Part shown: positions 7,646 through 15,305 of the stretch, piece after piece
How the letters are laid out: the number at the start of each line of letters is the position of its first letter
Position numbering within the stretch: the stretch's first letter is position 1
Origin: CADEER01 sp965216585
Lineage (GTDB): Bacteria > Desulfobacterota > Binatia > HRBIN30 > CADEER01
Length of the DNA stretch: 64,000 bases
Direction: 5' to 3'
Assembly (NCBI GenBank): GCA_965216585.1
Contig: CBDCGC010000003.1
Span: forward strand, 4,526,001-4,590,000
The notes under the pieces: generated by a model
The model's database searches: none
Seen by the model: the letters and a program-made list of their open reading frames with translations, nothing else
Told to the model about the DNA's origin: nothing
Made by a program: the position numbers and the translations under genes

Positions 7646-8013
7646 ATGAATGAGTCTTTCGACCTTACGGATCTGGATCTGTTTGCGAACGGGCCGCCGC
7701 ACGAGATCGCATTGAGCATCGGCGCCTTCAAGGCACCTTCTCTGCGCAACGTCACCGTGACTGCGCCCTACATGCACGACGGCAGCTTGGAAACCCTGGA
7801 GGATGTGCTCGACCACTATTCGCAGCGTGTCGTGGAGAAGAATCATCCCAGCATCAACTTCGCGTTCAACGGTGTGCCGGTTCAGCCCTTCGGTCCCTTG
7901 CGCTCGTTTGAGCTATCCGAGGAAGAAAAGCCGCCATCATCGCTTTTCTCGAGACTCTCACCGACCCGGAGGTGTTGACCGCGGAAAGGTGGAGCGATCC
8001 CTTCGTTCGGTAA
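7646..8013 (+). pseudogene. C-terminal remnant of a di-haem cytochrome c peroxidase / MauG-family protein
   Basis: Translation gives GAFKAPSLRNVTVTAPYMHDG followed by LETLEDVLDHY, the strongly conserved C-terminal block of bacterial di-haem cytochrome c peroxidases. The expected N-terminal two-thirds, including both CxxCH haem sites, is absent. Near 7933 the frame breaks after SEEEK. A one-base deletion there moves the expected continuation (AAIIAFLETLTDPEVL) into another frame, which runs to a TAA at 8011-8013. The gene is therefore both 5'-truncated and frameshifted. It lies 17 bases upstream of the intradiol dioxygenase and may once have been its operon partner. Confidence 0.8.
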
Positions 8014-8030
8014 TGCAGGAGGAGCGTTTG

Positions 8031-8723
8031 ATGCAGCGATCAGTTACACGCCGTGAGGCGATCAAACGAGTCGGACTGGCTGGCGCGGGTGCTGTTCTCG
8101 GCGCCTGTGGGTCGGACGACGACGGCGCCGTTCTCGACGTGCCGGCATCTTGTGTTCTGACGCCGCAACAGATCGAGGGGCCGTTCTTCATCGACACCGG
8201 CTTGTTGCGCCGCGACATCACCGAGGGAAAGCCGGGCGTGCCGTTGACGGTGCGCCTCCAGCTCGTCGACGTGGACACGGGCTGCGAGCCGATTCGCGAT
8301 GCGCTCATCGAGGTGTGGCACTCCGATGGCGAAGGTGTGTACTCGGGTTTCGAAGTGGGCGACGGCAACGTCGCCGACGCGCCCGGCGAGACGTTCCTTC
8401 GCGGCTATCAGATGACCGATCGCAGCGGCCGTATCGCGATCGAGACGATCTATCCGGGGTGGTACCCTGTGCGAACGATCCACATTCACGTCATGGCGTT
8501 GATCGACGGCGTCGAGCAGGTGACGACGCAGCTATACTTCGACCAGGACGTCAACGATCGTGTGACCGGCGAAGCGCCATACGACACGCGCGGCCCCCAG
8601 CAGATTCGCAACGAGGAAGACTTTGCTTCGGGTGGAGCGATCGGCGACCTGTTGTTCGACCTGGAAGCGCGCGGGCGAGGCTACGTCGCCAGCTACGTCA
8701 TCGGAATAGCGCGTCCCCGGTAG
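8031..8723 (+). CDS. Tat-exported intradiol ring-cleavage dioxygenase-like protein
   Basis: This 230-residue protein begins with a twin-arginine signal (VTRREAIKRVGLAGAGAVLG) followed by Cys, so it is probably exported folded and lipidated. The body matches extracytoplasmic intradiol dioxygenases: QQIEGPFFID, VWHSDGEGVYSGFE with the first Tyr iron ligand, and YPGWYPVRTIHIHV supplying the second Tyr and the two His ligands. These non-haem Fe(III) enzymes cleave catechol rings between the hydroxyls. The exported, lipoprotein-like version is common in environmental bacteria, but its natural substrate is not established. AGGAGG at 8018-8023 selects the ATG at 8031 over the ATG at 8013. Confidence 0.85.
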   Translation: MQRSVTRREAIKRVGLAGAGAVLGACGSDDDGAVLDVPASCVLTPQQIEGPFFIDTGLLRRDITEGKPGVPLTVRLQLVDVDTGCEPIRDALIEVWHSDGEGVYSGFEVGDGNVADAPGETFLRGYQMTDRSGRIAIETIYPGWYPVRTIHIHVMALIDGVEQVTTQLYFDQDVNDRVTGEAPYDTRGPQQIRNEEDFASGGAIGDLLFDLEARGRGYVASYVIGIARPR

Positions 8724-8731
8724 CGCGGTGG

Positions 8732-8899
8732 CTACGGCCGCAACGGCATCTCGCGCACCGACCTCTCGCCGAAGAGCAATCCGACGCGATCCTGCAGGTG
8801 ACCGATGAGCATGTACTCGCGTCCCAATCGGCACAGCTCGGAGCGCGATAGATCCGCCAACCCGCGCTCTGGTTCGAAGCTTTGTTCCGCCGTCCGTTT
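8732..8899 (-). pseudogene. possible C-terminal gene remnant
   Basis: On the minus strand an open stretch between stops reads ADLSRSELCRLGREYMLIG, then HLQDRVGLLFGE, and ends REMPLRP. The composition looks like real protein, but there is no credible start codon or Shine-Dalgarno and no family match that I recognise. It may be a tail left by deletion in this accessory region. Confidence 0.3.
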
Positions 8900-8970
8900 T
8901 CATACGCGCACTTCGTGGTTTGCTCGAGCCCGCGCCACTGCGCACACTGGTGCTGCCCACCATGAAAACG

Positions 8971-9007
8971 CGAATCGCCGCTGCTTGCAAAAAGCAGCGG
9001 CGATTCG
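8971..9007. terminator. perfect 16-bp hairpin, probable terminator for the minus-strand VapBC operon
   Basis: CGAATCGCCGCTGCTT (8971-8986) pairs perfectly with AAGCAGCGGCGATTCG (8992-9007) around a 5-nt loop. Read on the minus strand it is followed by CGTTTTC, so it would best serve the VapBC pair that ends at 9187. The T-run is short, so termination strength is uncertain. The rest of 9008-9186 has no gene I can support. Confidence 0.55.
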
Positions 9008-9186
9008 GGGAGCGCGGTCGGGGAACCCGTTACCTCTCGATGCAGTACACCCGGTGCTTCTCCGTGCAGACAACCGACGACTGACTCAACCAGCTCGGGT
9101 TGGTCGCGGTGGCGAGTCCGACCCGGCCCTTCTCACTTCTCACCAACGGTGGTGCTCAAGCTCCAGCCGGAGCAGCAGGCGTCGTC

Positions 9187-9585
9187 CTATGCGACGACCT
9201 CGACGATAGCGCCATGCCCCGGGATGTGGCCCAAAGCCACGTCGCAGGTTACGAGGGGTGCGTTCAGCCCTTCGGCTAGAACCAAATAGAGGGCGTCGTA
9301 GAATGTCGCGTTATCCCTTAGTTCGAATGCGCGATGGACCAGCGGTAGGTGCGGGTATCGTACGAGCGGGAGATTCGCGAGATCTTTGAAGGCGGCGGTG
9401 GCTCTGGACAGTGAGATCTCCCCTCGGCGGACGTATCGGCGTAGTACTTGACCTACCTCAGCATCGAGCAAATGGAGGCTAGCAACATTAGGTGATGAGT
9501 TGCGGAGGTGTCCCGCCACTTCGCTCGAGTGTGGCTGGAGATCGAGGAGTACGTCCACAGCCGCGGATGCGTCGAGAAGGATCAA
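9187..9585 (-). CDS. vapC: VapC-family PIN-domain toxin (VapBC pair 2), TTG start
   Basis: This is a PIN-domain ribonuclease of 132 residues if started at the TTG at 9585, which gives the canonical N-terminus M-ILLDASAAVDVLL with the first catalytic Asp. Later acidic residues are in LLDAEVGQVL, DNATFYDALYLVLAEGL and TCDVALGHIPG. The frame is open further upstream to an ATG at 9756, but that extension overlaps the antitoxin completely and has no PIN homology. The TTG lies eight bases after the antitoxin stop. The catalytic set is complete, so the toxin should be active. Confidence 0.82.
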   Translation of the reverse strand: MILLDASAAVDVLLDLQPHSSEVAGHLRNSSPNVASLHLLDAEVGQVLRRYVRRGEISLSRATAAFKDLANLPLVRYPHLPLVHRAFELRDNATFYDALYLVLAEGLNAPLVTCDVALGHIPGHGAIVEVVA

Positions 9586-9592
9586 CGGTGGA

Positions 9593-9826
9593 TCAACCGC
9601 CCGCGTCGCGCTCTGAACGAAGTACCGCTGCCGGAGACTCGCTGAGCGTCGGGCGACGCCGCTTTTGGATACGTTGTAGAACCTCATCCATGGTCGGCCG
9701 CCGGGAAATCGCCGTAACTTCTCGCACGAGGTATTCAGACAGCGTCGTGCCCTCATCGATGGCTCTGCGCTTGAGGTTGCGATGTACTTCCTCGGGAACG
9801 TTGCGAAGCTGGATCATCTTGGACAT
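9593..9826 (-). CDS. vapB: FitA/VapB-like ribbon-helix-helix antitoxin (VapBC pair 2)
   Basis: This 77-residue protein starts MSKMIQLRNVPEEVHRNLKR, followed by AIDEGTTLSEYLVREV. That is the ribbon-helix-helix fold of FitA-type antitoxins: one DNA-contacting beta strand and two helices. The C-terminal half (TMDEVLQRIQKRRRP) would thread into the toxin's active site. It lies directly upstream of its toxin. A 7-bp palindrome with a 5-base spacer covers the start codon (9822-9840). The ATG nine bases further in is an alternative start. Confidence 0.85.
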   Translation of the reverse strand: MSKMIQLRNVPEEVHRNLKRRAIDEGTTLSEYLVREVTAISRRPTMDEVLQRIQKRRRPTLSESPAAVLRSERDAGG

Positions 9827-9840
9827 GTGTTGTACATGTC
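9822..9840. promoter_or_regulatory. inverted repeat at the VapB start, candidate operator
   Basis: GACATGT-N5-ACATGTC is a perfect 7-bp inverted repeat overlapping the antitoxin start codon. Ribbon-helix-helix antitoxins bind such short symmetric sites to repress their operon. Confidence 0.5.
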
Positions 9841-9984
9841 ATGGTGTGGGGCGCATGTCAATCTGGAATGATGGCACGGAGAAAATGACCACCGTGCCGC
9901 GGTAGCAAGCACGGTTGCGAAAGGAGAAGCGATGTCCTCTGGCTTTATCGCAGCAGACTTACCTGACCAGTCGGGGCGGACGTT

Positions 9985-9990
9985 TCTAGT
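9985..9990. repeat. left target-site duplication (TCTAGT)
   Basis: TCTAGT directly precedes the left IS terminal repeat and is repeated at 11971-11976 directly after the right one. It is identical on both sides, as expected for a recent insertion. Confidence 0.9.
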
Positions 9991-11970
9991 CCGAAGTTCC
10001 CCACGCTGTAGCACCCCTGAGCGCATGTAAGTGTTGAGAATACGGTAGCTTTGCGCGAGCCAGGCCGGCAATTGTGTTCCCATGTAAAGGTACGCATAGA
10101 TCTTGCATTGGCGTACCTGTCGTGATACGTAGTTCCCATGTACATCGAGACCGTCCCGAATCGCAACTCCAGACCCGCCATCCTGCTGCGCGAAGGCTGG
10201 CGCGAGGGGGGCCGCGTGCGCAAGCGCACCCTGGCCAATCTCACCGACTGGCCCCCCGAGAAGGTCGAAGCCCTGCGCGCCGCTCTCAAAGGCACCCCCG
10301 TCGGTGCCGCCCCCGAAGACGCCTTCGAGCTCACCCGCTCCCGCCCCCATGGTCACGTCGCCGCCGTGCTCGGCTACCTGCGCCGCCTCGGGCTGCACTC
10401 CTTGCTCGCCCGCTCGCGCAGCGACAAGCGCGACCTTATCGAGGCGCTGATCGTCGCCCGCATCGTTGACCCGCGCTCCAAGCTGGCCACCGTGCGCGGG
10501 CTGCGCGAAGACACCCTGAGCTCATCTCTGGGAGAGTTGCTCGACATTGAGGACAGCGACGAAGATCAGGTCTACGCGGCCATGGATTGGTTGATCCAGC
10601 GACAGCCCAAGATCGAGAAGGCACTGGCAAAGCGCCACCTCGAAGACGCCACCCTGGTCCTCTACGATCTCACCTCCACCTGGTACGAGGGGCACACTTG
10701 CCCGCTGGCCGCCCGCGGTTACTCGCGCGACGGCAAGAAGGGCACGCTGCAGATCAACTTCGGCCTGCTGTGCGACCGCGAGGGGCGTCCGGTGGCCGTC
10801 GAGGTCTTCGAGGGAAACACCGCCGACCCCTCCACGGTGGCCACGCAGGTGGACAAGCTGGGCAAGCGGTTCAAGCTCAACCGGGTCGTTCTGGTCGGCG
10901 ACCGCGGTATGATCACCTCAGCGCGCATCCGCGAGGAGCTCCAAGCGGCAGACGGACTGGAGTGGATCAGCGCACTGCGCAGCAAGCAGATCGGCAAGCT
11001 GGTCGACTCCGGCAGCCTACAGATGTCGCTTTTCGATGAGCGCGACCTGGCCGAGATCGAGGACCCGGCATTCCCCGGCCAGCGGCTGATTGCGTGCCGC
11101 AATCCGCTGTTGGCCGAGGAGCGACAACGAAAGCGCAGCGAGCTGCTCGCAGCCACCGAGAGGGCGCTGGACAAAGTGGTAGAGGCCACCACGCGCAAGC
11201 GTCGTCCACTGCGCGGACAGGTCGAGATCGCCCGACGTGCTGAGCGCTGCGCTAGCACCTACAAGATGGCCAAGCACTTTGACTTTGAGATTACCGACAC
11301 CTCGTTCTCTTACCGCCGAAAGGAGAAGCAGATTGCCGAGGAGGCCAGACTCGACGGCATCTACATCATCCGCACCAGTGTCCCCCAAGAGGTGCTCTCG
11401 GCCGAGCAGAGCGTGGAGGCTTACAAGTCACTGTCGACCGTCGAGCGCGCCTTTCGCACGATCAAGACCGTGGATCTCAAGGTGCGCCCGATTCATCACC
11501 GCCTTGAGGACCGTGTACGCTGCCACATCTTTCTGTGCATGCTCGCCTACTACGTCGAGTGGCACATGCGCCGCGACCTTGCCCCGATACTCTTTGACGA
11601 CCACGACCGCGTCGCCGCAAAGGCCCAGCGCCAGTCGATCGTCGCGCCCGCGCTGCGCTCAGCCGCAGCGCTGACCAAGGCCAAGACCAAGCGCACTGAC
11701 GACGGGCAGCCCGTTCACAGCTTCCGCACCCTGCTGGCAGACCTTGGTTCGATCGTCCGCAACACCTGCACCCCCACAGCGCCTAACGCGCCCTCGTTTG
11801 ACAAGACCACCAGGCCTACGCCCCTACAGCAGCGCGCCCTCGATCTCCTCAAGGTAAAGCTCGCTCCCTGACCCCACCATATCTCACTGTTCCCAGTGGC
11901 GTTCACTCCGATCCCAGTCGAAACTCAATTGCTTCCATCACTTACGCTCTTTCACTGCTGGGAACTTCGG
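9991..11970 (+). mobile_element. IS1634-family insertion sequence, 1,980 bp, complete
   Basis: The element is bounded by perfect 11-bp terminal inverted repeats, CCGAAGTTCCC (9991-10001) and GGGAACTTCGG (11960-11970), with weaker similarity continuing inward. Both ends are flanked by TCTAGT. It encodes a single full-length transposase. Size, repeat pattern and 6-bp duplication agree with the IS1634 group of the IS4 superfamily. It sits inside the SDR gene. Its intact frame and identical target duplications suggest that the insertion is recent. Confidence 0.92.
10138..11871 (+). CDS. IS1634-family DDE transposase
   Basis: This 577-residue transposase opens with MYIETVPNRNSRPAILLREG and continues RVRKRTLANLTDWPPEKVE, typical of IS1634. 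The DDE catalytic residues are visible: D in LVLYDLTSTWYEG, D in VVLVGDRGMITSARI, and E in the Y-(2)-R-(3)-E-(6)-K-like box around SLSTVERAFRTIKT. C-terminal HHRLEDRVRCHIFLCMLAYY is also family-typical. The enzyme cuts and joins the element's ends. There is no frameshift or internal stop, so the element should be mobile. No strong Shine-Dalgarno precedes the ATG, as is common for transposases. Confidence 0.95.
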   Translation: MYIETVPNRNSRPAILLREGWREGGRVRKRTLANLTDWPPEKVEALRAALKGTPVGAAPEDAFELTRSRPHGHVAAVLGYLRRLGLHSLLARSRSDKRDLIEALIVARIVDPRSKLATVRGLREDTLSSSLGELLDIEDSDEDQVYAAMDWLIQRQPKIEKALAKRHLEDATLVLYDLTSTWYEGHTCPLAARGYSRDGKKGTLQINFGLLCDREGRPVAVEVFEGNTADPSTVATQVDKLGKRFKLNRVVLVGDRGMITSARIREELQAADGLEWISALRSKQIGKLVDSGSLQMSLFDERDLAEIEDPAFPGQRLIACRNPLLAEERQRKRSELLAATERALDKVVEATTRKRRPLRGQVEIARRAERCASTYKMAKHFDFEITDTSFSYRRKEKQIAEEARLDGIYIIRTSVPQEVLSAEQSVEAYKSLSTVERAFRTIKTVDLKVRPIHHRLEDRVRCHIFLCMLAYYVEWHMRRDLAPILFDDHDRVAAKAQRQSIVAPALRSAAALTKAKTKRTDDGQPVHSFRTLLADLGSIVRNTCTPTAPNAPSFDKTTRPTPLQQRALDLLKVKLAP

Positions 11971-11976
11971 TCTAGT
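11971..11976. repeat. right target-site duplication (TCTAGT)
   Basis: Second copy of the 6-bp duplication, directly after the right terminal inverted repeat. It restores the SDR reading frame when one copy is removed. Confidence 0.9.
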
Positions 11977-12097
11977 GACCGGTGCCAACACCGGCCTCGG
12001 CTATGAATGTGCCAAGACGCTGGCGGGACACGGTGCGCGGGTGTTGCTCGGCTGTCGCAACGAGGAGAAGGCCAGGAACACCCTGCCGCGGCGGTAG

Positions 12098-12465
12098 TGA
12101 CTCGAAGACCGCGCGCTCACCCTACACATCCGTCGGGTCAGGATGTCGATGGGGAATTCCTCGCCGGCGCCGACCGCCGATCACAGCCATTGTTTGCAGA
12201 ACTCGTCGTCGATCTCGGTGTCCGGGGCGAGTCCGGCGATCTGTATCCGGAAGCGCTTCTTTCCGTCGAGCGGTTGGAACATCCCCGCGCCCACTCCAGG
12301 GGAGAGCCGGCGCCGATGCCAGGGAGTTGTTGCCAGAGCCTATTGGATACGCGGCTCCTTACACTGCTCATTTGGTGGCCGAAATGGGCCGTATAGGTAC
12401 AGAGATAGAATCGGCCCTAGTTTCGGACGATACCGCAATGATTGCAGGTAGTTCGATTGGTCAGC
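12098..12465. other. gene-poor stretch with a possible minus-strand remnant
   Basis: No complete gene is visible. On the minus strand, 12181-12333 is open and reads GMFQPLDGKKRFRIQIAG, then LAPDTEIDDEFCKQWL, then stop. It looks like the end of a decayed coding sequence without a usable start. The SDR continuation expected on the plus strand is not recognisable. Confidence 0.4.
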
Positions 12466-13635
12466 CTAGCGCGAGAGGCCGAGTGGGGAGGAATCGAAGC
12501 GGCGGGCGAAGGTGCTGACGAAGGTGAGGGTGGAGCGCACGGCGTTGCGGTCGACGGCGCTGGCGCGGTCGGTGGCGGAGTGCATGCCGCGCGGGATGAT
12601 CGACCAGGTGGGAACTTTGCTGAACAGTGTCACGGCGGGAATGCCGCGGGCGAGAAAGGCGGCGGTGTCGGTGTAGCCGCCGGTCGGCGAGCGGTAGAGG
12701 TCGCGCTGGTGGGTGTCGCGGTAGACGCGTTCGAGCGAGTCGATCAAGTCGGCGTCGGGCCGGAACGAACGCGTCGCGCCGCCTTCCTTGCTGACGACGC
12801 CGAGCGTATCGGTGGCACCGAGCGGGTCGAAGTTGACGGCCCAGGTCGGCAGATCGGGCGGTGTCGCAAAGCGCTCGGCGGCATAGTGTGTGGCGCCCTG
12901 GCGGCCGATCTCCTCGCCGGCGAAAAAGAGGAAGCGGACCTCGGTGTTGCGCAACTCGCCACTGCTGGCGAGATCGCCGGCGAGGACGGCGAGCATGGCG
13001 CAGGCGGCGCCGTCGTCGAGGGCGCCGTGGCTTCGTTCGCCGACGAAGGCGCCGCCGCTGTAAACGAGGAACGCTGCAAAGCCGTGGAGCACCGCGAGCC
13101 AGGGGGCGGCGCGCGTAAAGCGGTTGCCGGATGGCTGGCGGGCGGCGATTGCCGCGGCGAGGAGCAACACGGCGATCGCCGGCAGGGAGAGGATGTCTAC
13201 CGGCATTCTCTCGATGTGGTCGAAGAGGTCGGTTTTGGTGTCGTAGTGGGCCGCCAAGATCAGCCTTCGCTGCGGATTCTCGACAGGCAAGATGGCTTCG
13301 ACGTTGTGCTCGACGCCGGCGCCGGGCCAGCCGAAGACGGGAACCTGGTAGTCCTGCTCGAGAATGATCAGCGCCGGGCCGACGAGGGCGACGGCGAGAG
13401 CTAGGAGCGGCCGGCCGCGCCGCATCGAGTAGGCGTAGAGAAGTGTGATGGCGAGAATGACGGCGCCGGTGATGCGCAACGAGTAGGGGTGGGCGGTGAA
13501 CGGCAGCAGGTGGACCTCCAAACCGAGGCTTTCGAGGTAGGCGGCGAGCCGCGTCGCCGTCTCGGCCAACTCGGCGCTGCCGTTCTCGCGCGGTCCCGCC
13601 GCCAGAAGCCGCATCAGGAAGTCCCAGTCGCGCAT
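12466..13635 (-). CDS. M28-family zinc peptidase with membrane segments
   Basis: This 389-residue protein has the metal-binding set of M28 aminopeptidases. ILAAHYDTKTD carries the first His and Asp, GALDDGAACAM the bridging Asp, FAGEEIGRQGA the catalytic and ligand Glu pair, NFDPLG an Asp, and GMHSATDRAS the final His. Between residues about 53 and 200 two hydrophobic blocks (AVILAITLLYAYS with LALAVALVGPALIIL, and ALPAIAVLLLAAAIAA-like) are inserted, so the enzyme is probably membrane-embedded with its active site outside. The substrate is unknown. It is transcribed divergently from the LMF-like gene at 13688. Confidence 0.82.
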   Translation of the reverse strand: MRDWDFLMRLLAAGPRENGSAELAETATRLAAYLESLGLEVHLLPFTAHPYSLRITGAVILAITLLYAYSMRRGRPLLALAVALVGPALIILEQDYQVPVFGWPGAGVEHNVEAILPVENPQRRLILAAHYDTKTDLFDHIERMPVDILSLPAIAVLLLAAAIAARQPSGNRFTRAAPWLAVLHGFAAFLVYSGGAFVGERSHGALDDGAACAMLAVLAGDLASSGELRNTEVRFLFFAGEEIGRQGATHYAAERFATPPDLPTWAVNFDPLGATDTLGVVSKEGGATRSFRPDADLIDSLERVYRDTHQRDLYRSPTGGYTDTAAFLARGIPAVTLFSKVPTWSIIPRGMHSATDRASAVDRNAVRSTLTFVSTFARRFDSSPLGLSR

Positions 13636-13687
13636 CGGCTTGCTGCCTAGCGCAGCGCCGCCGGCGCGTGCAAGAAGTGGCGCGAGA

Positions 13688-15175
13688 ATGAACGCAGGCG
13701 GATATCGACTGACGCGGTTCTGGATTCTGCGTTTGCTGGCGCTGATCTACGCGACGGCGTTTCTGATTCTGGTGCACCAGCACCAAGCGTTGATCGGCAG
13801 CAACGGGCTCCTGCCGGCCGATGCCTACCTCGAACGCGTTCGCTCTTCCTTCGGCGGTGCGCCTGGGCAGGCGATGACGGTGCTGCCGACGCTCTTTTGG
13901 ATCGATTGCTCGGACGCCACGTTACGCGCCGCCGCCTGGTGTGGACTGTCGCTGTCGCTGTTGGCGCTGTGCGGCGTCACCAACGCCTTGGTGCAATTCC
14001 TTCTGTGGGTGCTCTACCTCTCCTTCGTGCAGATCGGCCAGCTCTTCTACGGCTATGGCTGGGAGTCGCAGCTCGCCGAAACGGGTTTCCTGGCGATCTT
14101 TCTCTGCCCGCTGCTCGGTTGGAAACCGCTGCCGCCGGTGGAGCCACCGCGCGCCGTCATCTGGCTCTTTCGCTGGCTGATCATCCGCATCATGCTCGGC
14201 GCCGGTGCGATCAAGTTGCGCGGCGACACCTGCTGGCTCGATCTCTCGTGCTTGAGCTACCACTACGAAACGCAGCCGATCCCCAATCCGCTCTCATGGT
14301 GGTTGCACGCCATGCCGGCCTGGTTCCACCGCGGTGGCGTCGCCTTCAACCACTTCGTCGAGCTGGTGGTGCCGTTCATGGTGATCGGCCCGCGACGCAT
14401 CCGTCATCTCGCCGGGTGTTTGCTCGTCGCCTTTCAGGTCTTCCTCATCGCCAGTGGCAATCTCTCCTTTCTCAACTGGCTCACCATCGTCCCGGCCCTG
14501 GCCTGTTTCGATGACGGCTTCTGGATGCGCTTTTCGCCGTACGGTCTGCAGCGGCGGTTGCGCTCGGCGGTCGCGACCCATGCCCCGAGGTCGCACGCGC
14601 TGGCGGCCGCGGTGCTGGCGCTCGTCGTCGCGCTGCTGAGCGTGCAACCGGTGGCGAATCTGTTGTCGTCGCGGCAGATCATGAATACCTCGTTTGATCC
14701 GCTGCGCCTGGTGAACACCTACGGCGCCTTCGGCAGTATCGGCCGAGCGCGCGACGAAATCGTCATCGAAGGGACGCGCGACTCGGTGATCGACGGGCGG
14801 ACGCGCTGGCTCGAGTACGAGCTGCCGTGCAAGCCGGGTGACGTGTCGCGCCGGCCGTGCATCATTTCTCCCTACCACTACCGCCTGGACTGGCAGATCT
14901 GGTTCGCCGCCATGTCGCGCATCGAGCGCCAGCCGTGGTTGGTGCACATGGTTGCCAAATTGCTCGAAGGCGATCCAGACCTGCGCCGCCTGCTGGCGCG
15001 CGACCCCTTTGGCGACCAGCCTCCCCGCCACGTCCGCTTGTTGCGCTATCGCTACCGATTCACGCGCGATGGCGATCAGTGGTGGCGGCGGACGCTGATC
15101 CAGGAGTATCTGCGTCCGCTTTCTCGCGACGACGCCGAGTTGCGGCGGTTCCTCCACCGCCATGGCTGGGAGTGA
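13688..15175 (+). CDS. lipase maturation factor (LMF1)-like membrane protein
   Basis: This polytopic protein of 495 residues starts TRFWILRLLALIYATAFL and includes QLFYGYGWESQLAETGFLAIF, GAGAIKLRGDTCW and FNHFVELVVPF, hallmarks of the LMF1 family. A long soluble C-terminal domain (GTRDSVIDGRTRWLEYELPC, PYHYRLDWQIWFAAMS) also fits. In animals LMF1 assists lipase folding in the ER. Bacterial homologues are widespread but uncharacterised. The start at 13688 begins just before the first helix; an upstream ATG at 13640 would add an alanine/arginine-rich leader. It ends inside the longest possible reading of the next gene. Confidence 0.82.
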   Translation: MNAGGYRLTRFWILRLLALIYATAFLILVHQHQALIGSNGLLPADAYLERVRSSFGGAPGQAMTVLPTLFWIDCSDATLRAAAWCGLSLSLLALCGVTNALVQFLLWVLYLSFVQIGQLFYGYGWESQLAETGFLAIFLCPLLGWKPLPPVEPPRAVIWLFRWLIIRIMLGAGAIKLRGDTCWLDLSCLSYHYETQPIPNPLSWWLHAMPAWFHRGGVAFNHFVELVVPFMVIGPRRIRHLAGCLLVAFQVFLIASGNLSFLNWLTIVPALACFDDGFWMRFSPYGLQRRLRSAVATHAPRSHALAAAVLALVVALLSVQPVANLLSSRQIMNTSFDPLRLVNTYGAFGSIGRARDEIVIEGTRDSVIDGRTRWLEYELPCKPGDVSRRPCIISPYHYRLDWQIWFAAMSRIERQPWLVHMVAKLLEGDPDLRRLLARDPFGDQPPRHVRLLRYRYRFTRDGDQWWRRTLIQEYLRPLSRDDAELRRFLHRHGWE

Positions 15176-15305
15176 GCGGCGCCACAGGCTGATCCGGCCC
15201 CGATTTGCTGCGATCTTCCTGAATCACAGCTCCGTCGGGATGCTCCGTTTTTTACAACAGAAAGTGTTTGATTCAAAAGGTGCGCTGTGCCTATGTATCT
15301 GCTCT

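Larger units (their letters stand above)
9932..12097 (+). pseudogene. short-chain dehydrogenase gene split by an IS element
   Basis: The 5' part starts at an ATG (9932) with AAAGGAGAAG just upstream and reads MSSGFIAADLPDQSGRTFLV up to 9990. The frame resumes at 11977 as TGANTGLGYECAKTLAG, then HGARVLLGCRNEEKAR, and stops at a TAG (12095-12097). Removing the IS and one copy of the TCTAGT duplication joins the halves exactly in frame and restores TGANTGLG, the NAD(P)-binding motif of retinol-dehydrogenase-like SDRs. Only about 60 codons exist even when rejoined, against roughly 300 for the family. The 3' end was therefore lost or frameshifted as well. The downstream piece has no start of its own. 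Confidence 0.88.

Noticed and set aside
9756..9814. Upstream extensions of the VapC and VapB frames of pair 2 (to 9756 and 10398)
   Set aside because: They overlap the antitoxin or the IS and have no homology. The PIN and ribbon-helix-helix domains begin at 9585 and 9826.
12442..13404. Plus-strand frame opposite the M28 peptidase
   Set aside because: The glycine/alanine-rich product lacks motifs, while the minus strand has the complete metal-binding set.
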